DNA of 60,156 nucleotides, from positions 1 to 60,156 of IMG/VR virus record IMGVR_UViG_3300032605_000016; one strand, written 5' to 3'. A program made the translations under genes and the position numbers. Numbering within the stretch: position 1 is the stretch's first letter; every line of letters begins with the position of its first letter. Below are positions 46,081-53,698 of this stretch, piece after piece. The notes beneath the pieces are model-generated. The model had not been told where the DNA came from. It worked only from the letters and a program-made list of their open reading frames with translations, and made no database searches. The DNA comes from a virus.

Positions 46081-46709
46081 CTTTCTTTCACAAAACAGAT
46101 TTTGCTTTTTCTGAAACTGCTAGACAGTGGATATTGGATCGATACGAAGAAAGATTCAATCGAAAATTCTTTCACGACTTAGATGTTACACAGTACGAAT
46201 ATCAAAACGAGTGGCAAAATAGTTTAGCAGGGCAAGAATTAAAACAGTTTTTATCTAAATATAACTGCGACACAAGTTACTATGGCATAAATGTATTTGT
46301 TAGCAATATGCCTTATGCTATTAAAAGTAATCCACATATGGACGCAAAGTTCAGCAAGGGTAATGCTTACAAAATTAAATCTCGATTTAATGTAATGGTT
46401 CAAGGTAATCCCCAAGACCCAATGGTTTGGTGGGGCAATATGGAATACGGCGATTCTCGACTAGTTGATTGGAAATTTCATAGTATTACCGGACAAGAGT
46501 ATGTAAGCAAAGCAATACCAGGATCCAATCCAGAAGAGCGGTGGGAATATCTAAAAGAACCTACATTATCCGTTCCAAATTTATTAACTCCTAGTGCCTT
46601 TGTAAAAACCGATTGTGCCCATGCTGTAGTATTAAGCGAAGGGCCCAGATTAATTGTTACAGTAGCAATAGACAAATCGGTAGACGAAATCATCAAACCG
46701 CTTGACTAA
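46077..46709 (+). CDS. 2OG-Fe(II) oxygenase-like protein, type A copy 3
   Basis: 210 residues from ATG 46077, chosen because MTFFHKTDFAFSETARQW aligns with the starts of the copies at 28937 and 29568. NPHMDAKFSK (HxD), then AHAVVLSEGPRLIVTVAIDK (His, Arg). NLLTPSAFVKTD is also shared. It is 16 kb from its paralogues. Confidence 0.7.
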   Translation: MTFFHKTDFAFSETARQWILDRYEERFNRKFFHDLDVTQYEYQNEWQNSLAGQELKQFLSKYNCDTSYYGINVFVSNMPYAIKSNPHMDAKFSKGNAYKIKSRFNVMVQGNPQDPMVWWGNMEYGDSRLVDWKFHSITGQEYVSKAIPGSNPEERWEYLKEPTLSVPNLLTPSAFVKTDCAHAVVLSEGPRLIVTVAIDKSVDEIIKPLD

Positions 46710-46730
46710 CATCGAGTATTGTAGTATAAT
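46702..46730 (+). promoter_or_regulatory. Sigma70-like promoter
   Basis: TTGACT 46702-46707, 17 bp, TATAAT 46725-46730. Drives the small gene at 46755 and probably the omega-like gene. Confidence 0.75.
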
Positions 46731-46754
46731 ATAACTTACATAAAAGGAACCATC

Positions 46755-46919
46755 ATGGCAAAACCACAACAAACAGCATCAGAACTTTCGCGCACATTAG
46801 CGGGTCAATGGTCTAAAACTGAAAAACGAGCAGAAGCTAGTCGCCAAATTATGGCTAGTAAGAAAAAGACTTATGAAATCCTTAAAGCATTCCGTAACAC
46901 ACAATTTTTAACAAAGTAA
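46755..46919 (+). CDS. Small basic protein
   Basis: 54 residues with AAAAGGAAC before the ATG. Helical and basic (LSRTLAGQWSKTEKRAEASR, ASKKKTYEILKAFR). May bind nucleic acid. First gene of the promoter at 46702, ahead of the omega-like gene. Confidence 0.6.
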   Translation: MAKPQQTASELSRTLAGQWSKTEKRAEASRQIMASKKKTYEILKAFRNTQFLTK

Positions 46920-46941
46920 TCCAACCACTATAAAGGTATAT

Positions 46942-47241
46942 ATGAAATTAGTACAACAACCACTAACTGGCGATAAAATTGTTCCACGCTTGGTTCCAAC
47001 CAAATATGATCCAACGGACACCACCGGGCGCACATCTGAAGCGGCTGCTAAAGTCGTTGGCCGATATGAATTAATTTCAATTGGTGCCGCTCGTATTCGC
47101 GAATTGCGTACCGGACATACTCGCAAGGTTAAGTCGGCTTATGGCGATTTAGTTACAGTACTATTAGAAATTGAAGCAGGCGAGATCGATGCTGGAGAGT
47201 ACTTACTAAAATCTACAGCGCCGCCCAAGCGTCATAAGTAA
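46942..47241 (+). CDS. RNA polymerase omega-subunit-like protein
   Basis: 99 residues, close to E. coli RpoZ (91). AAAKVVGRYELISIGAARIR aligns with the family's NRFDLVLVAARRAR helix, then LVTVLLEIEAGEI aligns with TVIALREIEEGLI. Omega clamps the beta' subunit and helps assembly and promoter choice. A phage version could replace host omega and steer polymerase to phage promoters. Assignment rests on these two blocks, so an unrelated small helical protein is possible. Confidence 0.65.
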   Translation: MKLVQQPLTGDKIVPRLVPTKYDPTDTTGRTSEAAAKVVGRYELISIGAARIRELRTGHTRKVKSAYGDLVTVLLEIEAGEIDAGEYLLKSTAPPKRHK

Positions 47242-47252
47242 AAAAGAATTAC

Positions 47253-47345
47253 GGAGAGCTGGCCGAGCGGTCGAAGGCACCCGCCTACTAAGCGGGCATG
47301 GATCTAAACAGTCCATCTGGGGTTCGAATCCCTAGCTCTCCGCCA
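47253..47345 (+). tRNA. tRNA-Ser, anticodon ACT predicted
   Basis: Acceptor GGAGAGC/GCTCTCC, anticodon stem CCCGC/GCGGG with loop CTACTAA, long class II variable arm, CCA encoded. ACT is rare for Ser (GCT is usual), though the structure is otherwise normal. Confidence 0.88.
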
Positions 47346-47349
47346 TAAT

Positions 47350-47361
47350 CTTAAATATAAG
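47350..47361 (+). promoter_or_regulatory. T4-late-like CTTAAATA element, leaderless
   Basis: CTTAAATA 47350-47357, 4 nt before ATG 47362, immediately after the tRNA. Confidence 0.5.
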
Positions 47362-47928
47362 ATGAATCAGTTTTATACTCAAACTACATTACCTGCGCCA
47401 AACATAAATTACAAAAAAATATGGCCTAATAGTCCTACAGATATTACAGATAATATTCCGCGATGGAGAGCTTACCCGTTAATAGGTGCTAAAAATTTAT
47501 TTTGGACTAAGGAAATTAGAGAGAGTTTGTCAGCTGAAAATATTTTTCCTACTGTAGTTAGAATTTTTAGATGGCGACCCAATGGATCTTTTCCTTGGCA
47601 TATCGACGGAACTAATTCAGAAACTACTATGTTTGCTATCAATTGGGTATTAGAAGGCACTGGCCTTATTCAGTGGAATTCAAAATTAATATTACCTAAA
47701 CCTGATAAAAATTATAAGCATTTGGCGGCTGGTACCAAGGATAGTACTCTACATGATACATACGAGGAATCAGCATTTGGACATGGCTGTTTAGTTAACA
47801 CTACTATACCTCATAGAGTTGTTAATAACAGCGATGTACATAGAATCACATTATCGATACAATTTGGTAATCATTTTACTTACAAAGAAGTTCGTGAAAA
47901 ATTATCAGCACTTGGATTTATAGCATAA
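47362..47928 (+). CDS. 2OG-Fe(II) oxygenase-like protein
   Basis: 188 residues. SFPWHIDGTNSETTMFAINW (HxD) and NTTIPHRVVNNSDVHRITLS (His, Arg). Related to 42687 and 43768. No ribosome site, consistent with the TAAATA element. Confidence 0.72.
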   Translation: MNQFYTQTTLPAPNINYKKIWPNSPTDITDNIPRWRAYPLIGAKNLFWTKEIRESLSAENIFPTVVRIFRWRPNGSFPWHIDGTNSETTMFAINWVLEGTGLIQWNSKLILPKPDKNYKHLAAGTKDSTLHDTYEESAFGHGCLVNTTIPHRVVNNSDVHRITLSIQFGNHFTYKEVREKLSALGFIA

Positions 47929-47949
47929 TTATTAAAATAGAAAGAACTC

Positions 47950-48165
47950 ATGTTTATACATTTAACTTCAGCATCTACCGAATTCAACAACAAACCTCTT
48001 GCGCTTAACACCGATGTAATAGTTTCTATGATCATGGATGATGTAACTAATCCTGACGGTAGTATTGATCGCAAAACTTTTATATTTTGCCCACCATACG
48101 GTACTTGGGAAGTTAGAGAATCCGTAGACGAAATTTTAGCCATGATCAACATCGCTAATAAGTAA
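47950..48165 (+). CDS. FlbD-like small protein
   Basis: 71 residues. MFIHLTSASTEFNNKPLALN followed by CPPYGTWEVRESVDEILAMI resembles the FlbD-type pattern (I-x-L-T ... V-x-E-S-x-D-E-V). Beta strands then one helix. Role in phage unknown. Confidence 0.5.
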   Translation: MFIHLTSASTEFNNKPLALNTDVIVSMIMDDVTNPDGSIDRKTFIFCPPYGTWEVRESVDEILAMINIANK

Positions 48166-48184
48166 AAATAACAAAGGAACTTAC

Positions 48185-48424
48185 ATGGCAACCAAAGGTG
48201 GAAATCAAAAAAGTCGTAAAGCAGATCCAATGCGTACCAAGAATGGTAAAGAGCGTTTGGGTCCGTTGAACATTGAGCAATTAGAAAAACTATTATCAAA
48301 CGCTCGTAAAAAGAATATTGCTAAAATTCATCGTAGAATTAATGAATTAAAAAGTCGTCCAGGATTCGTCAAAGCAGTAGAAGCAGTATCCGCAGAAGCG
48401 GTGGTGGAGTCGGTAGTAGAGTAA
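48185..48424 (+). CDS. Small basic hypothetical protein
   Basis: 79 residues, AAAGGAAC before the ATG. A lysine/arginine-rich first half (KGGNQKSRKADPMRTKNGKE) suggests nucleic-acid binding, the C-terminus is acidic and alanine/valine-rich. Confidence 0.55.
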   Translation: MATKGGNQKSRKADPMRTKNGKERLGPLNIEQLEKLLSNARKKNIAKIHRRINELKSRPGFVKAVEAVSAEAVVESVVE

Positions 48425-48434
48425 GTAGTACAAT

Positions 48435-48510
48435 TCCCTGATAGCTCAGTTGGTAGAGTAACGGACTGTTAATCCGCAGGTCCCTGGTTCGAGCCCAGGT
48501 CGGGGAGCCA
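48435..48510 (+). tRNA. tRNA-Asn (GTT), copy 2
   Basis: Same acceptor and anticodon loop as the gene at 32331; differences are confined to the anticodon stem, variable loop and T-stem. CCA encoded. Confidence 0.95.
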
Positions 48511-48524
48511 AAATTAGAAGTATA

Positions 48525-48598
48525 GCCCCTTTAATATAATGGTAATATGCTAGATTTGTAATCTTGACATGGCAGTTCGATTCTGTCAAGGGGCACCA
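48525..48598 (+). tRNA. tRNA-Thr (TGT), copy 2
   Basis: Acceptor GCCCCTT/AAGGGGC, anticodon loop TTTGTAA with one T-T stem mismatch, CCA encoded. An HNH gene follows it here, whereas one precedes copy 1. Confidence 0.88.
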
Positions 48599-48653
48599 AA
48601 AAAATTTTAAATATTACAGGTAGAACATAAATAAAAGTAAGGAGTGATATACC

Positions 48654-49070
48654 ATGAAAACTTACACTTGTAAAACTTGTAATACTGAATCTAGATTTAA
48701 ACATAGTAAAAGTAACATATATTGTTCTATTAAATGTCAATCTGTGGATCGGCAAGCGCAATTTATTAGTAAATGGTTAAATGGCGACGAAACCGGTACT
48801 GGAGTTAATGGAACTAAATTATCAATTAAGCGTTATTTGTTGGCCCAACAAGATAATAAATGCGCTTACTGTGGTATTACTGAACATAACGGTAAGCCTA
48901 TTGTATTAGAATTGGAACATAAGGATGGCAATAGTCAAAATAATCTTCCAAAGAATTTATGTATGATTTGTCCAAATTGTCATAGTCAAACACCAACTTA
49001 TAAAGGTGCTAACCGCGGCAACGGAAGACACGCAAGACGAGTTAGATATTCGTTGGATAAGAGTTATTAA
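48654..49070 (+). CDS. HNH endonuclease
   Basis: 138 residues, AAGGAGTG before the ATG. CKTCNTESRFKHSKSNIYCS is a zinc ribbon; CAYCGITEHNGKPIVLELEH, then MICPNCHSQTPTYKGANRGN form the HNH core. Clearly paralogous to the enzyme at 31779. Its stop overlaps the next start. Confidence 0.85.
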   Translation: MKTYTCKTCNTESRFKHSKSNIYCSIKCQSVDRQAQFISKWLNGDETGTGVNGTKLSIKRYLLAQQDNKCAYCGITEHNGKPIVLELEHKDGNSQNNLPKNLCMICPNCHSQTPTYKGANRGNGRHARRVRYSLDKSY

Positions 49071-49387
49071 TGGTAACTAAGAAAAATATAGACCCAGGTA
49101 GACCCATTAGTCGTCCTATGGCAGCCGAAGTTAAAAATACTAACTGGGGCAAACAATTAACTAAAGCTGAATGGCGCAAGTTAATGAAAAAATTAGATGC
49201 TAAGAAAAAGGAACGAGAAATGTCAAAATTATCAGATACACTAGCTAAAGCATTAGCAAAGAAGCAGGGCAAGACTCATGTAGATGGTTCTGAAGTTAAT
49301 GCTACTGTTGAAAAGAAAGTTAAAGTAAAGCCTTCGGCTGGTCCAGCTAAAAAGCCACCAACCCGTAGTGCTGGTCGTGGCCGTTAA
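49070..49387 (+). CDS. Lysine-rich basic protein
   Basis: 105 residues, about a quarter lysine or arginine; coiled-coil-like centre (EWRKLMKKLDAKKKEREM) and a KPSAGPAKKPPTRSAGRGR tail like bacterial histone-type tails. Probably binds nucleic acid. It converges with the gene on the other strand (4-nt overlap). Confidence 0.6.
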   Translation: MVTKKNIDPGRPISRPMAAEVKNTNWGKQLTKAEWRKLMKKLDAKKKEREMSKLSDTLAKALAKKQGKTHVDGSEVNATVEKKVKVKPSAGPAKKPPTRSAGRGR

Positions 49388-49882
49388 TATTCAAATAGCA
49401 ATTTTTTAACTTCATCAAAATATAAATCTCCGCCAACATTTCTTAATGTTAGTACAGTTCTTGTATTAGTTGATATTGAGTTATCCCAGGAATGATAGAT
49501 ATCAGTATTGAATAAAATACATTCGTTCGCTCCAAATACTGTTGTTTTTACTGGTGCTGGTTCTATAATTGGATAACGAATGCGACTGTACCCATTATAT
49601 TGTTTTGGCGCTCGACTTAGAGATTCATCACTATACCATTTTGTTTTACAACAATCATCTAATACAGTCAATGTAACATTGATACCGCAACGCATTTTAC
49701 TCCCGTCTTTATGAATCGATGATTTAATTCCTGGTTCTGTAATAAACAACGCTACACGATTAGAATCAAAATTTATAGAATCTTTCATAGGCATTTTGTT
49801 TACATATATTAATAATTTGATCAAGTCCTTGATGGGTAAATCTAATGTAATAAGGGCTACAATCTTCAATAATAGTGTACAT
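49384..49882 (-). pseudogene. Frameshifted 2OG-Fe(II) oxygenase-like gene
   Basis: The minus-strand ATG at 49882 sits 4 nt after CTAAATA (49893-49887) and opens MYTIIEDCSPYYIRFTHQGL, which stops after 38 codons. The +1 frame then carries MPMKDSINFDSNRVALF, SSIHKDGSKMRCGINVTLTV (HxD) and DIYHSWDNSISTNTRTVLTL (His, Arg) to the stop. The switch falls near 49790-49810, at an A-rich stretch (AAACAAAATG). Either a real +1 frameshift, an inactivating indel or a sequencing error. Confidence 0.6.
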
Positions 49883-49901
49883 TCTATATTTAGCACCCAG
49901 G

Positions 49902-49930
49902 TTGACGACAAATTGATATATTGCTATAAT
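49902..49930 (+). promoter_or_regulatory. Sigma70-like leaderless promoter
   Basis: TTGACG 49902-49907, 17 bp, TATAAT 49925-49930, 6 nt before ATG 49937. It diverges from the minus-strand CTAAATA at 49893. Confidence 0.78.
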
Positions 49931-49936
49931 AGCTGT

Positions 49937-50131
49937 ATGAACTTAGAAAATGCCGTTGACATCATCCTCGATTTTTCAGAAGCTAATCAAGTAGATCCTT
50001 TGAGAGGGATCGAACTTATGGTTAAGCATTTTCGACAACTTTCGCCCACAGAATTAAGAGCAATACGGGTGTTTATGGATGAATCTAAGCAGGTTGACAA
50101 TAAATTCATTAAATCGTATAATGTAGTTTAG
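49937..50131 (+). CDS. Small helical protein
   Basis: 64 residues from ATG 49937, acidic and helical (NLENAVDIILDFSEANQVDP, LSPTELRAIRVFMDES). No ribosome site; leaderless promoter. The next promoter overlaps its 3' end. Confidence 0.6.
   Translation: MNLENAVDIILDFSEANQVDPLRGIELMVKHFRQLSPTELRAIRVFMDESKQVDNKFIKSYNVV
50094..50122 (+). promoter_or_regulatory. Sigma70-like promoter of the MoxR gene
   Basis: TTGACA 50094-50099, 17 bp, TATAAT 50117-50122; AAAGGAAACACA precedes the ATG at 50168. Confidence 0.8.
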
Positions 50132-50167
50132 TAGTTAAATTAATCACTTATAAAGGAAACACAGCCC

Positions 50168-51253
50168 ATGTCAGAAACTAGACAAGTAACATCGGTACAA
50201 GCCAAACGCTCTTTGCTCAAGGCTTTCAAACACAAGCGTCCACTATTTTTGTGGGGGCCTCCAGGTATTGGTAAATCAGAATTGGTAGCTGATATTGCTA
50301 CTGAATTAGGTGGCCATATGATTGACTTACGTCTAGGTCAAATGGAGCCGACAGATATTCGTGGTATCCCGTTTTATAATAAAGAAGTTGGCAAGATGGA
50401 TTGGGCCGAGCCTATTGATTTGCCATCCGAAGAATTAGCTAGTCAGTATCCAGTAGTTGTTCTATTCTTAGACGAAATGAACTCTGCGGCTCCTTCAGTA
50501 CAAGCTGCGGCATATCAACTAATTTTGAATCGACGCATTGGCAAATATAAATTGCCAGATAATGTTGTTATGGTTGCGGCTGGTAATCGTGAGTCAGACA
50601 AAGGTGTTACATATCGTATGCCTACTCCGCTAGCTAATCGTTTCATTCACCAGGAGATGAAAACAGACTTCGCTAGCTGGCAAGATTGGGCCGTTACTCA
50701 TAACATCCACAAGGATATTATTGGTTACTTAGGCTCTAATAAACAAGACTTGTATGACTTTGATCCTAAATCTTCAAGTCGTGCGTTTGCTACTCCTCGT
50801 AGTTGGTCTTTTGTAAGCGAAATTTTATCAGAAGAAGATGGTGATGAAGATACAATTACTAACTTGATTTCTGGTACTATTGGTGAAGGACTTGCTATTA
50901 AGTTTAACGGACACCGTAAGATTGCTGGTCGTATGCCTAAGCCAGAAGACATTTTGTCTGGTAAAGTTACTACCCTAGATGTTAAAGAAGTTTCAGCTAT
51001 GTATTCTCTAGTTATTTCTATGTGCTATGAGCTCAAAGATGCTGTAGAGAAGAAAGTAGCAGACAAAGACTTCCACACTATGGCAGATTACTTCTTTGCT
51101 TACATGATGAAGAACTTTGAAACTGAATTGGTAGTTATGGGTGCTCGTATTGCGTTAACTGTGTACAATCTTCCATTCCAACCAACTAAGTTGAAAAACT
51201 TCGATGAGTTCCATAAGAAGTATGGCAAGTACATCTTGAACGCATCAGCTTAA
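50168..51253 (+). CDS. MoxR-type AAA+ ATPase
   Basis: 361 residues. LFLWGPPGIGKSELVADIA is Walker A (about 27-45), VVLFLDEMNSAAPSVQAAAY Walker B with sensor helix, VVMVAAGNRESDKGVTYRMP sensor 1 and PLANRFIH the arginine finger. MoxR ATPases act as chaperones with a von Willebrand A partner; one is encoded at 54252. The region between holds the FxLKW small-protein run. Likely remodels a metal-bound or complexed target; the target is unknown. Confidence 0.9.
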   Translation: MSETRQVTSVQAKRSLLKAFKHKRPLFLWGPPGIGKSELVADIATELGGHMIDLRLGQMEPTDIRGIPFYNKEVGKMDWAEPIDLPSEELASQYPVVVLFLDEMNSAAPSVQAAAYQLILNRRIGKYKLPDNVVMVAAGNRESDKGVTYRMPTPLANRFIHQEMKTDFASWQDWAVTHNIHKDIIGYLGSNKQDLYDFDPKSSSRAFATPRSWSFVSEILSEEDGDEDTITNLISGTIGEGLAIKFNGHRKIAGRMPKPEDILSGKVTTLDVKEVSAMYSLVISMCYELKDAVEKKVADKDFHTMADYFFAYMMKNFETELVVMGARIALTVYNLPFQPTKLKNFDEFHKKYGKYILNASA

Positions 51254-51262
51254 TAGCTAACA

Positions 51263-51318
51263 GGAGGGTGGTGTAGTGTTTGTACACAGGGCTGTGTTCG
51301 CACCGCCCTCCTTCCTTT
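51263..51318 (+). terminator. Strong hairpin, terminator or tRNA-like
   Basis: GGAGGGTGGTG (51263-51273) pairs with CACCGCCCTCC (51301-51311), followed by TTCCTTTT. Inside, GTGTTCGCAC looks like a T-arm, and GTGTAGTGTTTGTACAC like a D-arm, but no anticodon arm is present. Best read as an intrinsic terminator. Confidence 0.65.
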
Positions 51319-51326
51319 TATAAGTT

Positions 51327-51527
51327 ATGAACTACGAATTTTGCTCCGAACTAGATGCGCCAGAGTTATGTGTTATTATGAATAATAACTGGTGGCAAAA
51401 GAATAGAGACTCTATTATTGAGTGGCTAGGGGCTGATCCTAAGGATGTTGGTATGAATGGTGCTATGCTGTTTATTAAAGAACCAGAGCGTCGTACTTAT
51501 TTTTTACTTCGTTGGCCACAGCAATGA
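51327..51527 (+). CDS. FxLRW-family small protein
   Basis: 66 residues, acidic. VIMNNNWWQKNRDSIIEWLG resembles the protein at 52046 (VDYNWWADNEREILNWM), and the end is RRTYFLLRWPQQ. First member of a run of seven after the terminator. Confidence 0.65.
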   Translation: MNYEFCSELDAPELCVIMNNNWWQKNRDSIIEWLGADPKDVGMNGAMLFIKEPERRTYFLLRWPQQ

Positions 51528-51793
51528 ATTATAACTTACACAATACCAAAGATAAGAGAAATTTCAAATATGGTGTACAAGTACACGGTATGTTGAACTT
51601 TCATGAAGCTAGGAACTGGTTTAGCCAAACTTACGGTCCTTGTGAAAGTTTAGCCCACGGTGAGAAAATCGATAACGAACATTGGTCGTTTCATATAGTA
51701 TATCAAATATACATGATATATGTAAAAGGCGATGAAGAATTAAGTTGGTTCAAATTAAAGTACGGACAAGAAGATAATGAATTACTATTATGA
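51524..51793 (+). CDS. FxLKY-family small protein
   Basis: 89 residues from ATG 51524. HEARNWFSQTYGPCESLAHG, then ELSWFKLKYGQ near the end. The RNW...(F/Y)GP block is shared with 39057 and 53892. Coupled by overlap at both ends. Confidence 0.65.
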   Translation: MNYNLHNTKDKRNFKYGVQVHGMLNFHEARNWFSQTYGPCESLAHGEKIDNEHWSFHIVYQIYMIYVKGDEELSWFKLKYGQEDNELLL

Positions 51794-52049
51794 AATTCCC
51801 GAAAATATTAGTGTATTAGGTCGTCCAGGTGGTGGCTATTATATGCTTACCGATTGTAGTCCGGCGCAAGGCGGTCGTATGAATCATGCTATTCACGATT
51901 TTGCTTTTAAAGATGCTATTAGGGTTTGGCTGGAAAATGCCAACGGAGTTACACTAGTAAAGGCTCCTCGTGGTAATACTTCTTGGGGTGAAGTAGATCC
52001 AAAAGAATTTACTTGGATTAAATTGAAAGCAAGGAAATTTGGAGAATGA
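51777..52049 (+). CDS. FxLK-family-like small protein
   Basis: 90 residues. GRPGGGYYMLTDCSPAQGGR and the end PKEFTWIKLKARKFGE. It overlaps the previous gene by 17 nt. The signature is weaker than in its neighbours. Confidence 0.58.
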   Translation: MNYYYEIPENISVLGRPGGGYYMLTDCSPAQGGRMNHAIHDFAFKDAIRVWLENANGVTLVKAPRGNTSWGEVDPKEFTWIKLKARKFGE

Positions 52050-52291
52050 TTAATCGCCCTGGTACCCCAGCTATATTAAAAACAAGTAGATTTCAATTAG
52101 CGAATAGCCCAGCTAGTCCTTTACCAGGACTAATGATTGTAGATTATAATTGGTGGGCCGATAACGAACGGGAAATACTAAACTGGATGAACGAGCGTTT
52201 GCCGCGGGGTATCGAACATCAACAAGGTATGGTATTACAGTTTGATACTGACTTTGATCGTATTAACTTTTTAATGCGCTGGGGACCATGA
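52046..52291 (+). CDS. FxLRW-family small protein
   Basis: 81 residues. VDYNWWADNEREILNWMNER and the end DRINFLMRWGP. Close to the protein at 51327. Confidence 0.65.
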   Translation: MINRPGTPAILKTSRFQLANSPASPLPGLMIVDYNWWADNEREILNWMNERLPRGIEHQQGMVLQFDTDFDRINFLMRWGP

Positions 52292-52497
52292 GCGAAGAAT
52301 ACAGCTATAGTTGGCGGGACTTTCAACATAAAATTGATACTAAAGTTGAATCACTAGAAAAAAGTTTTGAGATGCAACAATGGTGTATGGAGAATTTAGA
52401 TGACCGTTGGGCTACAACACCTCCTGTTGGAGAACTACAATCTTGGTATTTTATTGACGGCTCCGAAGCCACGATGTTTATGTTACGGTGGGTATAA
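52288..52497 (+). CDS. FxLRW-family small protein
   Basis: 69 residues. FEMQQWCMENLDDRWATTPP and the end DGSEATMFMLRWV. ATGA overlap at the start, one-base overlap at the end. Confidence 0.63.
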   Translation: MSEEYSYSWRDFQHKIDTKVESLEKSFEMQQWCMENLDDRWATTPPVGELQSWYFIDGSEATMFMLRWV

Positions 52498-52889
52498 TGG
52501 AACGAGATTTAGAAGACGATATGAAAAATTCTCCTTGGTTCATAGAAAAAATCAAAGAGAATCGTTACGCTCAAAATATCTATGCCGCATTATGTAATAT
52601 GCGCTGGCAGCCACAAGAAGTTTGGCCAGTACTTAATGATGAGTACTGGACTTGTAGTTGGCGTAGTGCCGGCGGCATTGTAGCCGAGTTGCGTAATGAT
52701 ATAGCAGTTGAAGATTATATGGATTGGTACTGTTCAGGAATAGGCGGTGTAGCATCTTATGACTACTTAGAAGATGAACAGCAAATGGCTATAAAGCAGT
52801 ATGTACCGGAAGGAACTGTTACTGAAGAAGTAGCCGAAGATTTATTAAAATTAGGGTGGACGCCGAGTCCATGGCCCAAAGATGAATAA
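52497..52889 (+). CDS. Conserved T4-like phage protein
   Basis: 130 residues. MKNSPWFIEKIKENRYAQNI, YAALCNMRWQP, CSWRSAGGIVAELR, MDWYCSG and EGTVTEEVAEDLLKLGW match a family widespread in T4-like cyanophages. Function unknown. It lacks the FxLRW end. Confidence 0.72.
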   Translation: MERDLEDDMKNSPWFIEKIKENRYAQNIYAALCNMRWQPQEVWPVLNDEYWTCSWRSAGGIVAELRNDIAVEDYMDWYCSGIGGVASYDYLEDEQQMAIKQYVPEGTVTEEVAEDLLKLGWTPSPWPKDE

Positions 52890-53199
52890 CGATTGGCAAA
52901 AAAGACTGAAAAAATTTAGTCAGCAATTACCCGATACAGCTAAAGACGAATATTATAATAGTCAGGCGGCAAGAATAGATACTATTATCGGAGATAGTAA
53001 AACTATTTGGATGCAGATTGTATCGGCTAAAAAGGAGTTTGATACTACAGATCACCCACAAGTTGATTTTTATTCTTGGTTAAATGATAACTATGGTGTT
53101 AAATTAAAATTAACTCCTAACGGAGAAATGAGTTTGGAAAATGAAGTTACCGATGAACAAAAGTATCTTATTTTTATGTTGAAACATCAAGGAAAATGA
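52882..53199 (+). CDS. FxLK-family small protein
   Basis: 105 residues. VDFYSWLNDNYGVKLKLTPN and the end TDEQKYLIFMLKHQGK. The longest member of the run. Confidence 0.6.
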   Translation: MNNDWQKRLKKFSQQLPDTAKDEYYNSQAARIDTIIGDSKTIWMQIVSAKKEFDTTDHPQVDFYSWLNDNYGVKLKLTPNGEMSLENEVTDEQKYLIFMLKHQGK

Positions 53200-53405
53200 T
53201 AGATTGGAGTGCGTTATTTGCTAAGTTAGTATCTATGATTATGTCATGGGCAGATGCCAGCAACCTACGCAACCGTGTTTATAAGTTAGAAGAAGAAAAC
53301 GAAATTATGCGTACAGCATTAGATGATATTAGACGAATGGATGTAGAAGGCCGTATGGGTTGGCACGCCAAACGAACATTAGATCAGTTAGAGGGTAGAG
53401 AATGA
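53196..53405 (+). CDS. Small coiled-coil protein
   Basis: 69 residues: DWSALFAKLVSMIMSWADAS, then RNRVYKLEEENEIMRTALDD with heptad spacing. No FxLRW end. Coupled to both neighbours. Confidence 0.58.
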   Translation: MIDWSALFAKLVSMIMSWADASNLRNRVYKLEEENEIMRTALDDIRRMDVEGRMGWHAKRTLDQLEGRE

Positions 53406-53698
53406 AAATTCAAATTAAACCTAACTTAATAATATTTGAAGAGCCATACGATTGGTCCTATGTTCGGGATCAAATTAAAAAAGATTTTGGTGAGCATATT
53501 TTTGCTATTTCTTGGCGCCTTAAAAGAGAACTTGGTTTTACAGTTAGACATCATAAAGCATTAGTCCCTTGGTACGAAGATTCAACTAGATTCAGCTATT
53601 CAGATCAAATTCACTTGGATTTTTATAACGAATCAGCATTATCTTGGTTTGTACTTAAATATATAAATGTCCAAACGGAGAATGAACAGCTCATTTAA
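53402..53698 (+). CDS. FxLKY-family small protein
   Basis: 98 residues. IIFEEPYDWSYVRDQIKKDF and the end NESALSWFVLKYINVQTENE, as at 51524 where ALSWF is ELSWF. Confidence 0.63.
   Translation: MKIQIKPNLIIFEEPYDWSYVRDQIKKDFGEHIFAISWRLKRELGFTVRHHKALVPWYEDSTRFSYSDQIHLDFYNESALSWFVLKYINVQTENEQLI

Noticed and set aside
47880-48299. 139-codon minus-strand frame
   Set aside because: It opposes the end of an oxygenase gene and a FlbD-like gene that have proper starts; no motif recognised.
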